From: Bacillota bacterium
Lineage (GTDB): Bacteria; Bacillota; Clostridia; Oscillospirales; Ruminococcaceae
DNA: 46,334 nt
Direction: 5' to 3'
Assembly: GCA_029572815.1 (NCBI GenBank)
Contig: JAKPUQ010000165.1
Coordinates: 1 to 46,334 of the forward strand
Numbering within the stretch: the first letter of the stretch is position 1; each line of letters starts with the position of its first letter. Positions 34,857-43,266 of the stretch are shown here, piece after piece. Both the position numbers and the translations under genes were made by a program. The notes beneath the pieces were generated by a model. It was given only the letters and a program-made list of their open reading frames with translations. It searched no databases and was not told the DNA's origin.

Positions 34857-35565
34857 TGACAGGCTTCGTCTATAAGGAGTTGAAGCAGAACCTGAGATAT
34901 ATACTCCTTACCGTTGTCAGCGGTTTTATTCCGCTGATAGTGCTGATAATGTTCCGTGACAGCGGTGAGACAGCCTCTGACTTTCAGAAGCTGCTGGAGA
35001 TAGGCTTGATAGGCGGGCTCCTGCTGGCAGGAGGTATGGAGATGGCTGTCCTCAACGGCGATGACCGCAAGCTCTGGGCGTACTTCGTTTCCTCGACATC
35101 GGAAGGTTACAAAGGCTTTCTCCGCGTGAAATACGAGATGATATTCGTAATGTCACTGCTGTTCCTGACAAGCTTTACGCTGTGTGAGCAGCTTATTACA
35201 GCCATTGCTGCGGATAGGGGAATGATGGTGGAGAGCTCTGCTTCTGCAATTGCAGTACCGCTGGTCTTCATTCAGTTCCTTCTAAGGTCGGTGGATATAC
35301 CGCTTTTCTATCGCTTCGGTGCAAAAAGGGCAATACCATAAAGCTTATTTCCGTGCTGGCGATAATCGTGGTTCTCTTTACGGTGCTGCTGATAAACATT
35401 GACAATTTTGAAGATGTGTACAATAGTGTATGCAAGGCATTCACAGAGTACACAAGATCGCCCCTGCTTCCTGCGGGAGCTGTTGCTGCTCTGGCTGCAT
35501 ACTATGCTTCCTACCGCATATCGTGCAGACTCTATCTGAAAGGAGCGGAGAAGTATGACAAATAA
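34856..35565 (+). pseudogene. Second ABC membrane subunit, frameshifted in an A5 run
   Basis: Reading from ATG 34856 gives MTGFVYKELKQNLRYILLTV and a membrane protein that stops at 35341 after 'YRFGAKRAIP'. If one A is added to the A5 run at 35323-35327 the frame continues '...FGAKKGNTIKLISVLAIIVVLFTVLL...' to 'YLKGAEKYDK' and the stop at 35565, giving ~236 residues with six helices like its neighbour. The downstream protease gene overlaps the corrected end by 11 bp, as expected for an intact operon. It is either a recent pseudogene or a sequencing error. Confidence 0.8.
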
Positions 35566-36406
35566 AAAGGAAAATATCAAGCGTCTGGGACTGTATCTCC
35601 TTATCGCCTTTGCACTGAGCCTGCTGCTCATAGTTTTCAGAAAGCCCATGGAGACTTCGGCGAGGGCAAGCTTCATCATTACTCAGTTGTTCAGTTTCTC
35701 TCCTGCCATAGCCTGCCTTATCACAAGGGCGGCCACTAAAGAAGGCTTCGGTGACTTGAAGCTCCACTTCAATTTCCGAGGTAATTTCAGATGGTATCTG
35801 CTGGCATTTGCGCTGCCGCTGGTATGCTTTTCCGTATCAATGCTTCTTCCCGTCATCATCAGCGGATACGGCAGCAGGCTAAGCGGCTTTACGGCAAAAA
35901 ACGTGCTCTCAGTCATATTCATACTCATGGGGCAGTCCGCTGTGGTATCGGCAGGGCTGCTGGGCGAGGAGCTGGGCTGGCGCGGCTATATGAACTGCAC
36001 CATGGAGCCTCTCTTCGGCACCTTCGGGACCTGTCTCGCAGGCGGTATCATGTGGGGACTGTGGCATTTCCCCATTGACATATCGAACTATCTCGGAGGC
36101 GGCGGTTCACTTTCATTCTCAATGGAGAGCGCCTTCAGCAGGCTGGCAATGCTGACCTGCTTCGGAGTGTTCCTGATGTGGCTGACAAAGAAGACGGGAA
36201 GCATATTCCCTGCGGTGGTAGCGCATTTCATGTTCAACCAAAGCCAGAATGCACTCATGTCGCTGTTTATGGAGAGCGATATACCCGAGGACGCAGATGT
36301 TGGAAAACTTGCGGACGTTTTCGGATATGTACCCATGGCTCTGGTGGCGGTTGTATTCATGTACCTCCTGCTGCGAATGAAAAAAACAAAAACGCCCTCA
36401 GTGTAA
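35555..36406 (+). CDS. CPBP-family intramembrane protease (CAAX protease/bacteriocin-processing type)
   Basis: A 283-residue protein with about eight transmembrane helices. The diagnostic motifs are GEELGWRGYM (EExxWR, about 141-150), a His-containing WGLWHFPIDI segment (about 167-176) and 'VVAHFMFNQSQNA'; the glutamates and histidines form the metal site. Family members (Abi/CPBP) process prenylated proteins or bacteriocin-like peptides or give self-immunity. Position at the end of a YtrA-type ABC operon suggests a joint role in peptide handling, but this is inference. Confidence 0.88.
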   Translation: MTNKKENIKRLGLYLLIAFALSLLLIVFRKPMETSARASFIITQLFSFSPAIACLITRAATKEGFGDLKLHFNFRGNFRWYLLAFALPLVCFSVSMLLPVIISGYGSRLSGFTAKNVLSVIFILMGQSAVVSAGLLGEELGWRGYMNCTMEPLFGTFGTCLAGGIMWGLWHFPIDISNYLGGGGSLSFSMESAFSRLAMLTCFGVFLMWLTKKTGSIFPAVVAHFMFNQSQNALMSLFMESDIPEDADVGKLADVFGYVPMALVAVVFMYLLLRMKKTKTPSV

Positions 36407-36429
36407 GGCAGATACCCATATAGAAGTTT

Positions 36430-36470
36430 TGCCCCGAAGCGTTCAAAAGCGTTTCGGGGCATTCGCGTTT
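36430..36470. terminator. Terminator between the CPBP operon and the GNAT gene
   Basis: TGCCCCGAAGCG (36430-36441) pairs with CGTTTCGGGGCA (36450-36461), with one G-T pair. The stem matches that at 44535-44567 almost exactly. Confidence 0.85.
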
Positions 36471-36543
36471 TATACAGTTGCTAAGCTAATCAGAATTTGC
36501 GGTCATAACAAAAAGCGATAGAAATTCCAATTTGTGTTAACGT

Positions 36544-37062
36544 TTAATCTTTCACAGGGCAGATCATCTGAAGGTCAAACATTTCCTCTTCAGCAATCTC
36601 TTTTATAGGATCACTTGCCAGGTCACTCCCCATTGCTCTGTAAAATGCGATCGTCTCCTCTGAAGAACAAGCAGATATGTACAAAGCTTCCGCACCGTTT
36701 TTTCTTGCTTCATCTTTCCCTGCTTCAAATAATCGTCTGCCAATGCCCTGTCCTCTGTATTCAGAAGACACCTGCATCATATCAAGAATCATGTACGGAC
36801 CATTTAGTTGCTTTAACAGACTTATAAAACCAACAACCTTATCATTTTCTAATGCTATGTATGTAATATGATCATCGCTGCTTATTTGCTTTGCTACAGA
36901 TTGCTTTTTGTTCAGATCCCAATTCTCGGTATATTTGCATTCAACCAATGAAAAGTTTCCGTCTATTCTGCGATATACCTTATTTACATCCTGTTTTCTG
37001 TTATATAAATCCAATGATTCTATACAGAAATTTGCTTCTGATAATAATTCAATTTTAATCAA
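36544..37062 (-). CDS. GNAT-family N-acetyltransferase
   Basis: A 172-residue acetyl-CoA-dependent transferase. The acetyl-CoA loop is 'VSSEYRGQGIGRRLFEAGKDEA' (R/QxxGxG/A motif, about residues 98-119) and the C-terminal strand region is 'EALYISACSSEETIAFYRAMGS'. It begins with TTG, as no in-frame ATG or GTG exists upstream; an ideal AAGGAGG lies eight bases before the TTG. The substrate is not known. A strong promoter lies ~100 bp upstream. Confidence 0.87.
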   Translation of the reverse strand: MIKIELLSEANFCIESLDLYNRKQDVNKVYRRIDGNFSLVECKYTENWDLNKKQSVAKQISSDDHITYIALENDKVVGFISLLKQLNGPYMILDMMQVSSEYRGQGIGRRLFEAGKDEARKNGAEALYISACSSEETIAFYRAMGSDLASDPIKEIAEEEMFDLQMICPVKD

Positions 37063-37172
37063 ATGATAAACCTCCTTATGTTATATGCTTTACTTTTTGA
37101 TTTGTTTGCATTATTATCGTTTTCATACGCAACACCTCTTTCAAGGTCAGAGTCTGATTTATGTTAGTGATG

Positions 37173-37201
37173 ATTATAGCACAGTAACGCTGCGCTGTCA
37201 A
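37173..37201 (-). promoter_or_regulatory. Promoter of the GNAT gene
   Basis: On the minus strand TTGACA (37201-37196) and TATAAT (37178-37173), both perfect, have 17-bp spacing. The leader is about 100 nt. Confidence 0.85.
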
Positions 37202-37212
37202 TAAAAACACCA

Positions 37213-37243
37213 TAGTATTTCTGACTTGAGATCAGAAATACTA
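37213..37243. repeat. Perfect 12-bp inverted repeat
   Basis: TAGTATTTCTGA (37213-37224) and TCAGAAATACTA (37232-37243) flank a 7-base spacer. It lies between the GNAT promoter and the end of the small gene at 37293 and lacks a good T tract on either strand. It could be an operator for the GNAT promoter 12 bp away, or a weak terminator for the rtcB transcript. Confidence 0.6.
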
Positions 37244-37292
37244 AGGCTTAATGCTTCTATATCAGCGCCGCATATAAACTGAGGGCGTTTTT

Positions 37293-37460
37293 TTATTCGT
37301 CGAAGTTTTCGGGGTGTTTGGGCTTGCGCTTATAGCACTTTTTATCGGTGTCAACTACCTTGGTGGCAGGGTTAACGCCGTTCCAGTTCCCTCTCTTTGA
37401 GGAGTCCAGCTTCTTTTTCTCCTTTTTGCTCATCTTATCGTAGGAAACGAATTTATCCAT
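37293..37460 (-). CDS. 55-residue basic protein coupled to rtcB
   Basis: The ORF reads MDKFVSYDKMSKKEKKKLDS, then a central 'RGNWNGVNPATKVVDTDKK' and an end 'KRKPKHPENFDE'. It is highly charged (Lys-rich), with no signal or membrane segment. Its ATG overlaps the rtcB stop by one base (TAATG), so translation is probably coupled. Such a Lys-rich peptide with a Gly-Asn-Trp-Asn core could bind RNA or RtcB, but I do not recognise a family. Confidence 0.75.
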   Translation of the reverse strand: MDKFVSYDKMSKKEKKKLDSSKRGNWNGVNPATKVVDTDKKCYKRKPKHPENFDE

Positions 37461-38665
37461 TATTCTTCACCTGCCTTGAAATTGTAGATAGGCTTGATGA
37501 CCTGGTCTATCTCCACCGTATCGCCGATGTTGTTCACTATATCCTCCATGGACTTATACGCCATGGGACACTCGTCAAGTGTAGCTGCGTTTACAGATGT
37601 GGTGTAGATGCCGTCCATCTGCTTTTTGAACTCGGAAACAGTGAAGCTCTGCTTGGCTTCCGAGCGTGACATAAGTCTTCCTGCGCCGTGGGGAGCAGAG
37701 AAGTTCCAGTCCGGGTTGCCCCTGCCTGTGCAGATAAGGCTGCCGTCCCTCATATTGATGGGGATAAGCAGCTTTTCGCCCTTCTGAGCAGAGACAGCTC
37801 CCTTGCGGAGTATCATGGTCTCTGTATCTATGTAGTTGTGGATAGTGGTGAACTGTTCAGCCACATGGAGGTGCATACCCTTGATGATCTCGTCCATCAT
37901 AGCCTGACGGTTGAGCATGGCGAACTGCTGAACGATCTTCATATCGTGGATATACTGTTCAAACAGCTCTCCCTCGCAGTAAGCAAGGTGCTTGGGCACG
38001 TCGGTGGTCTTGGTGTTAGCCAGCTTTTTCAGCTCGGACTGTATCTGCTTTTCCTTTCCCTCAGCCTTGAGCCTTGCGATGAGCTCAGCTGCCTCCTTGT
38101 CGGAGCTTTTATTCAGCCGCCTGTACGCCTCGTTCTGGTAGTACTTAGCGGTCTCGACGCCTAGGTGACGGGAGCCCGAGTGGATAACGATGTAGATGCT
38201 GCCGTCATCGCCCTTGTCGGCTTCGATAAAGTGGTTGCCGCCGCCGAGAGTGCCGATGCTTTTCTCAGCGCGGAGAGGGTCGATGTGCTTAATGCAGTAA
38301 AGCTCGTCAAGGTCTATCCTGTCGGCGTAGCGGTGGGGCTTCTCTCTTATCGCAAAGCCCGAGGGGATATTATTGTGTATGAGCTTGTCCAGCTTCTGAA
38401 GCTCGATGTGTGTTTCCTTCAGCCTTACGGTCTCCATGCCGCAGCCGATGTCGACTCCCACCAGATTGGGGATGACCTTGTCGGTGATAGTCATGGTGGT
38501 ACCGATGGTGCAGCCTGCACCTGCGTGGACATCGGGCATGATGCGGATCTTTTCGCCCTTGCTGACGGGCTGGCTGCAAAAGGCGATGATCTGAGTGATC
38601 GCGTCCTGTTCGATAATATCGGTAAAAACCCTGGCTGAATTGAATTTTCCGTTTAATTCGATCAT
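37460..38665 (-). CDS. rtcB: RtcB RNA-splicing ligase (3'-phosphate RNA ligase)
   Basis: A 401-residue GTP- and Mn-dependent ligase joining RNA 3'-phosphate (or 2',3'-cyclic phosphate) ends to 5'-OH ends, used in tRNA and rRNA repair. Clear RtcB blocks are 'MPDVHAGAGCTIGTTM', 'VGVDIGCGMETVRL' (metal Cys), 'GGGNHFIE', 'VIHSGSRHLG' and 'SAPHGAGRLMSRSEAKQSF' (the GMP-binding region). The usual intein is absent. The start at 38665 (MIELNGKFNSARVF) is the family start, with AAAGGAAAAG upstream. The frame is open further upstream through a terminator hairpin, which I regard as chance. A leader peptide and terminator precede it. Confidence 0.93.
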   Translation of the reverse strand: MIELNGKFNSARVFTDIIEQDAITQIIAFCSQPVSKGEKIRIMPDVHAGAGCTIGTTMTITDKVIPNLVGVDIGCGMETVRLKETHIELQKLDKLIHNNIPSGFAIREKPHRYADRIDLDELYCIKHIDPLRAEKSIGTLGGGNHFIEADKGDDGSIYIVIHSGSRHLGVETAKYYQNEAYRRLNKSSDKEAAELIARLKAEGKEKQIQSELKKLANTKTTDVPKHLAYCEGELFEQYIHDMKIVQQFAMLNRQAMMDEIIKGMHLHVAEQFTTIHNYIDTETMILRKGAVSAQKGEKLLIPINMRDGSLICTGRGNPDWNFSAPHGAGRLMSRSEAKQSFTVSEFKKQMDGIYTTSVNAATLDECPMAYKSMEDIVNNIGDTVEIDQVIKPIYNFKAGEE

Positions 38666-38698
38666 ATCTTTTCCTTTCTCTTGTCTGCCCGAACGCAT

Positions 38699-38723
38699 AA
38701 AAAAAGCACTCCCGCAGGAGTGC
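38699..38723 (-). terminator. Intrinsic terminator inside the rtcB leader (attenuator candidate)
   Basis: On the minus strand GCACTCC-TGCG-GGAGTGC (38723-38706) has a perfect 7-bp stem and is followed by seven T. It lies between the promoter and rtcB, 34 nt before the start codon, so read-through must be regulated or partial. Confidence 0.88.
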
Positions 38724-38748
38724 ATAATGCTCTTGAATGCGCAGCTGT

Positions 38749-38838
38749 TCAGCACATGGCTGAACTCATCGGGCAAACTCCATGCTTCTTGTTGTTGGTA
38801 TTGAGTTGTGAGTAACGTATCTGTGAGAATATTGTCAT
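38749..38838 (-). CDS. 29-residue leader peptide upstream of rtcB
   Basis: The ORF runs MTIFSQIRYSQLNTNNKK, then HGVCPMSSAMC and TGA. An AAGGATGG site lies 11 bases upstream, and it starts about 27 nt after the predicted transcription start. Its stop codon lies in a 7-bp hairpin (GTTCAGC-CATGT-GCTGAAC, 38765-38747), and the intrinsic terminator follows 25 nt later. That layout is typical of translation-controlled attenuation. The last codons include two Cys and two Met. Confidence 0.55.
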   Translation of the reverse strand: MTIFSQIRYSQLNTNNKKHGVCPMSSAMC

Positions 38839-38871
38839 GGTGTTCACCATCCTTTCGTAGAATATGGCTTT

Positions 38872-38900
38872 ATTATAGCCGTATGCACCGCATTTGTCAA
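38872..38900 (-). promoter_or_regulatory. Promoter of the rtcB transcript
   Basis: On the minus strand TTGACA (38900-38895) and TATAAT (38877-38872), both perfect, have 17-bp spacing. The leader to rtcB is about 200 nt. Confidence 0.9.
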
Positions 38901-38949
38901 GGGCGGAAATAAAATTGTAACTGAAATGTAATTGAAAAGCCCGTCCTCA

Positions 38950-41301
38950 TCACTCGGTTATGAGCTCGCGGACCTCTATGCGCTTTATCTTTCCGGACGC
39001 AAGGTATGCCACGACGAAGAAGCTGAGGCATATCACTGCGGCAGGCATAAGCAGAACCGCAGGTGTCAGGCAGGCTTTAAAGTCGGTAAGTCCCACTATC
39101 TTCATCATGAAGCTTATCATCTTTCTTGCCCATAGTGCGCTGAATATCTCTCCGACCACAGTTCCTGCAAGAGCGACTGCGGCAAATCTCATTGCGAACT
39201 GTCTGCGCAGGGAGCTTGCGGTGAAGCCCATTGCCTTGAATATGCCGATGTCTGTGCGCTCCTTTATAAAGGCACGGCGGCTGACCATGACTACTACCAC
39301 GGCTGCGAAAATGGTTATAACGGCGTACATGGCGTAGGTTACTGAGTTCATGAGCACGGAGACTATGGTCCTGTAGGTGCTGAGGGAGTTGTTCTCAACA
39401 TATTCGCTGGCAGAAAGACTGTCTCCGAAGCGGTCGTTGAGCATATTTATCATGTCATCAAGCTTTGAGTCATCGCTGAGACTTATCTGAGCCTCCTGAA
39501 TATCATTGTAGCCCATTTTCTGCATACCTTCCTCTGTCATCATGGTGACGAGACCAAAATCGTACACCGACTGGAAGTAGCCTGTGACCACGAATTCCTC
39601 GCTTCTGTCCTGATAGCTGACCGTTACGGCATCGCCTGTCTTCTTGCCTGTATCCTCGGAAACTCCCTTGGTGATGATGATCTCATTGTCGTATTTCGGA
39701 GCCCTGCCCTCCATGATGTCATAGTAGTCCTCGGTGCGGCGGAAGCTGTGTACGGGAGTGAATTCCCCGTCGATGACCATTCTGTGATAGGACATGGTAT
39801 AGAGCTCCGCCTTTGGGTCTGTCTCTCTTGCGGCAGCCTCTATCTCGTCGGAGCTCTCCATAGTGAAGGCTCCTGTGCTTATGAGCTGCACCTGTCCCTT
39901 GGAGGTGCCGAAAAGCTTGTCGGGGTCAAGGTTCTCCACCAGCAGCATTATGCTTACCAGGAAGAAGACCAGAAGCACTACGATAAGGAATGTGCCGATA
40001 TAGCTTCTGCGTCTGGAGTTGAGCTGTCTCAGCGCCAGTGAAAGTGACAGGGGCTTCTGTCTTATTTTAGTATTGAGCCTGCTGTCGAAGTGTACCTCTG
40101 TCCTGCCGCCTGAGATAGCACTGACAGGTGAGATCCTGCCGACCTTTCTTGTGGCAGTCACGATAAATCCCAGACAGATGAGTATTATGGCAAGACACAT
40201 AATTATGCACTTCCCGAAGGATACGCCGTTTCCCGTAAGGATACCCGTTACCCTCATCCACATTCTTATGAGTATACGGCAGGCGGGTATGGAGATCAGA
40301 ATGCCGAGTATGCTGCCTATGATAAGGGCAATGGTGTACTGGAAGACGTAGACCAGCCTTATCCTGCCCACGGTGAAGCCCTGGGACCTGAGTATGCCCA
40401 GGTCTGTGCTGTCCATTTCTATTGATGCGCTTATGCTGTTGTGCATGGTTATGAGAATGACCAGGAGCAGCATTATTGTAAAGGCAGCCATACCTCTTGT
40501 GCCAGTGTTGGAGTACATCTCGAAGAGGTCCATGATATGCTGGCGGCTTACTGCCCAGTTTGAGGAGTTGATGATACCGTTCTTGTTTATGAGGCTGCGC
40601 TTGAGCTCCGCGGCGCTTACGCCCTCTTCTCCGTGGATATATAGCTCGTCCTGGAGGATAAGGCGCTTCACATCGCTGTCAAGGTGGTCAAGCTCATGGC
40701 TGCACAGCCTTTCAAAGTCCTCTGCGGAGATGATACACTGGTTATCCGCTATAGTTGTGGCACCGTGGACGGGGTCCTCATAGAAGCCCCTGACGATGAA
40801 AGTTTCCTCGGAGCCGCTGCTGGTGGTGAAGCTTATCTCAGCCCCCTTTTTCATCTCCTCCATGGCTTCCAGCTTGTAGGGGAGATATATGCCGCCGCTT
40901 TCGAGGTCGGTATCCGCGGTGAAGCTGTCAAAGTCGCTGTTGAATACCTTTATTCCGTCATAAAAGCCCTTCAGCTGTATGGCGATGTCCTGTTCCTTGC
41001 CGCCGACGACCGGCTTCTGATTGACTATCATAGAGGATTTCTGTGTGAAGCTTTTCACCTTCCTGTTTTTTCCGATACTGTCAAGCATATCCTCCGTGAG
41101 CAGGTCATCATAGATAAAGACCGTAAGCTCGCCCACATCTGCCTCGTCAAGTGAGGAGGAAAGTGCGCTGCGGAGCTGGTCATCGTTGCTGACCGTGCCC
41201 GAAAAGGTAAAGGTAATTAGCGCCATGAGCAGTATGATACCGCTGAAAGCGCCCTTGCCGCGCTTTATGTTTGCAAGTGTGAGCCTGATGATACTTTTCA
41301 T
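38950..41301 (-). CDS. FtsX/MacB-type ABC permease
   Basis: A 783-residue protein with two FtsX-like halves. Helix 1 (about 15-35) is followed by a large external MacB_PCD-like domain (about 40-255), a three-helix FtsX block (about 265-385), one helix near 430-450, a second external domain (about 455-645) and the last three helices (about 655-775). 'ILRSQGFTVGRIRLVY' and 'IFKAMGFTASSLRRQFAMRF' are the paired FtsX coupling segments. It starts 9 bp after the ATPase gene, with GAGGTGGG as ribosome site. Such exporters handle lipids, peptides or act in antimicrobial resistance. Confidence 0.92.
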   Translation of the reverse strand: MKSIIRLTLANIKRGKGAFSGIILLMALITFTFSGTVSNDDQLRSALSSSLDEADVGELTVFIYDDLLTEDMLDSIGKNRKVKSFTQKSSMIVNQKPVVGGKEQDIAIQLKGFYDGIKVFNSDFDSFTADTDLESGGIYLPYKLEAMEEMKKGAEISFTTSSGSEETFIVRGFYEDPVHGATTIADNQCIISAEDFERLCSHELDHLDSDVKRLILQDELYIHGEEGVSAAELKRSLINKNGIINSSNWAVSRQHIMDLFEMYSNTGTRGMAAFTIMLLLVILITMHNSISASIEMDSTDLGILRSQGFTVGRIRLVYVFQYTIALIIGSILGILISIPACRILIRMWMRVTGILTGNGVSFGKCIIMCLAIILICLGFIVTATRKVGRISPVSAISGGRTEVHFDSRLNTKIRQKPLSLSLALRQLNSRRRSYIGTFLIVVLLVFFLVSIMLLVENLDPDKLFGTSKGQVQLISTGAFTMESSDEIEAAARETDPKAELYTMSYHRMVIDGEFTPVHSFRRTEDYYDIMEGRAPKYDNEIIITKGVSEDTGKKTGDAVTVSYQDRSEEFVVTGYFQSVYDFGLVTMMTEEGMQKMGYNDIQEAQISLSDDSKLDDMINMLNDRFGDSLSASEYVENNSLSTYRTIVSVLMNSVTYAMYAVITIFAAVVVVMVSRRAFIKERTDIGIFKAMGFTASSLRRQFAMRFAAVALAGTVVGEIFSALWARKMISFMMKIVGLTDFKACLTPAVLLMPAAVICLSFFVVAYLASGKIKRIEVRELITE

Positions 41302-41310
41302 ATGCCCACC

Positions 41311-42072
41311 TCACCATTCCATGGAGCTGAGCCAGGCGCCGACCTGAGTCTCGCGGCTTTTTTCGCGGGCGGGGTCGTATTTTTCAAGCTCAAGGTCACC
41401 GATTATCTTTCCGTCCTCAATGTAGAGGATACGGGAGGCGCGGCAGGCGGCTCTCATATCGTGGGTGACCATTAGTATGCTCTGACCGCCCTTATTGAGC
41501 TCCGTCAGCAGGTCCAGTACCTCGGTGGTGTTTTTCCTGTTGAGGGCGCCTGTAGGCTCGTCCGCAAAGAGGAGCGCAGGCTCGTTTATGATGGCTCTTG
41601 CAATAGCGCAGCGCTGCTGCTCACCCCCCGAGCACTGGGAGGGGAGATGAGTCTTTATGTGGGATATGCCCATTTTCTCCAGAAGCTCCTCCGCTTTCTT
41701 ATCCGTGTCCGCAGCGGACCTGTTTTTGCTGAGATACCCGGGGACTGCGATATTCTCAAAGAGACTCAGATTGCTCACAAGGTGCATCTGCTGGAAGATA
41801 AAGCCGAAGTCTCCGTGACGGAGGGCAGAGAGCTTCTTTTCGCTGAGCTTTGCGATGTCGCTGCCATTGTACATGACTGAGCCGGCTGTAGCTCTGTCCA
41901 TGCCGCTGAGGGCGTAGAGGGTGGTGGACTTTCCCGAGCCCGAGGCTCCCATGATGACGGTGAAGTCTCCCTCATAAATATCCACGTCCATACCCGTCAG
42001 GATATGTACCTGTTCACCGTTATGTACGAAGCTCTTGCAGAGCCCCTTTGCCGAAAGAATAGTTTTTTTCAT
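41311..42072 (-). CDS. MacB/LolD-type ABC ATPase
   Basis: A 253-residue ATPase with Walker A GASGSGKST, signature 'QCSGGEQQRCAIARA' (a CSGGE variant of LSGGQ), Walker B 'LLFADEPTGALN' and the switch His in 'ILMVTHDMRAA'. It belongs to the group that pairs with FtsX permeases such as the one directly downstream. The start at 42072 is chosen because GAGAGGAG lies upstream; the frame is open for 15 more codons with no better site. Confidence 0.95.
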   Translation of the reverse strand: MKKTILSAKGLCKSFVHNGEQVHILTGMDVDIYEGDFTVIMGASGSGKSTTLYALSGMDRATAGSVMYNGSDIAKLSEKKLSALRHGDFGFIFQQMHLVSNLSLFENIAVPGYLSKNRSAADTDKKAEELLEKMGISHIKTHLPSQCSGGEQQRCAIARAIINEPALLFADEPTGALNRKNTTEVLDLLTELNKGGQSILMVTHDMRAACRASRILYIEDGKIIGDLELEKYDPAREKSRETQVGAWLSSMEW

Positions 42073-42132
42073 AGTATAGCTCCTCTCTGTGGTGTCTGTA
42101 TCTATTCTAACAGGCAAACCATTAAGAAATCC

Positions 42133-43266
42133 TTAAGACTTTTCTTCGTCAACAGGAAGTGTCAGAGTCACCTGAAAGCCGCCGCGGAGGTTTTCGGCGC
42201 GGACGCTTCCTCCCGACTGCTCTGCGATGTACTTCACTATGAAAAGACCGAGACCTGCGCCGCTTTCGCCGTCGGTGTTGCTGCCGCGGCAGAACTTCCC
42301 GAAGATGAATGGCATATCCTCATCGGGGATACCCTTTCCGTAGTCGCGGAAGCCTATGACTGCCTGACCGTCGGAGCACTCAGCGGTAATATCCAGCTCT
42401 GTGCCTGCGTACTTTGCGGCGTTGTTGATGAGGTTTTCTGCCGCCTGACGGAGCCTTTCGGGGTCTGCATAAATATTTATGGGGTATGAAGGCTTGTGGA
42501 AGTGCACTTTCCCGTCGGGCGAGATGTCAGCCACAGCCTTTTCCAGCAGCTCTCCCAGTTCAAGGTGCTGTGGAGACATTTTCAGCTTTCCCAGCTCTGT
42601 CAGGGAGTGGGTAAGCATATCCGAGGTAAGCTTCGATACCTCGTCGCATTTCCTTATTATGACCTCAGTGTATTTTGCGCACTTCTCGGGCGAGCTGCCT
42701 ATTCCCAGCTCCAGCGCCTCGGTATAGGCGCGGATAGAGGCTATGGGAGTCTTTATATCGTGGGACAGTGAAGCTATTACGGTCTTGTGGTTCTCGATAG
42801 CTTCCTTCTGGCAGGCGCGGGCTTTTCGTATCTCGCTGCGCATACTGTCGAAAGCCCAGGTGAACTTGCCGAAATAGTTGGTGCGCTGATATTCAAGAGG
42901 AATGTCAAGGTCGCCCTTTGCCACATTCTCCGCAAAGTCTGAGAGCTTACGGAAGGGTCTTATCATGACGATACCGCAGTAAAGACTGACGCCGGCAAGA
43001 AAGGCAAGACTTATCCCACCCATGAGGAGAATGGCGTTCTGACCGCTTCTCTCGCGGTTTTCGGAGCGTATCTCCTGCCTGAGCTCCTTTGCCTTAGCGG
43101 CGGCGGAGTCGGTGTTGCCCTGCCTGCAAAGGTTCTCTATCTCGTTTAGGTCAACGGCGTAGCTGCCTGTATTGTCAGTGCTGTCGGCGCTTTTTATGTA
43201 GGAAAAAACGCATACGGCGATGATGACTGCCGCAAACAGTATAACTGCATGGATAAGCTTTTTCAT
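42133..43266 (-). CDS. Sensor histidine kinase (VncS-like)
   Basis: A 377-residue kinase with TM1 at about 4-23, a short external loop with two-thirds charged residues (25-77), TM2 at about 78-100, then a HAMP-like segment (101-150). The HisKA motif ASLSHDIKTPIAS puts the phospho-acceptor at His169. The ATPase domain shows the N box 'AENLINNAAKYAG', GKGIPDED, 'IFGKFCRG' and 'GAGLGLFIVK'. It overlaps the response regulator by 4 bp (ATGA). With the adjacent ABC genes the order resembles the pneumococcal VncRS-Vex system. Confidence 0.94.
   Translation of the reverse strand: MKKLIHAVILFAAVIIAVCVFSYIKSADSTDNTGSYAVDLNEIENLCRQGNTDSAAAKAKELRQEIRSENRERSGQNAILLMGGISLAFLAGVSLYCGIVMIRPFRKLSDFAENVAKGDLDIPLEYQRTNYFGKFTWAFDSMRSEIRKARACQKEAIENHKTVIASLSHDIKTPIASIRAYTEALELGIGSSPEKCAKYTEVIIRKCDEVSKLTSDMLTHSLTELGKLKMSPQHLELGELLEKAVADISPDGKVHFHKPSYPINIYADPERLRQAAENLINNAAKYAGTELDITAECSDGQAVIGFRDYGKGIPDEDMPFIFGKFCRGSNTDGESGAGLGLFIVKYIAEQSGGSVRAENLRGGFQVTLTLPVDEEKS

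Noticed and set aside
37688..38638. Two plus-strand ORFs opposite rtcB
   Set aside because: They are antisense shadows of a highly conserved gene and their predicted sequences are not protein-like.
38666..38776. N-terminal extension of RtcB from a TTG at 38776
   Set aside because: The frame is open but reads through the terminator hairpin, and RtcB proteins normally start at the MIELNGKF position, which has its own ribosome site.
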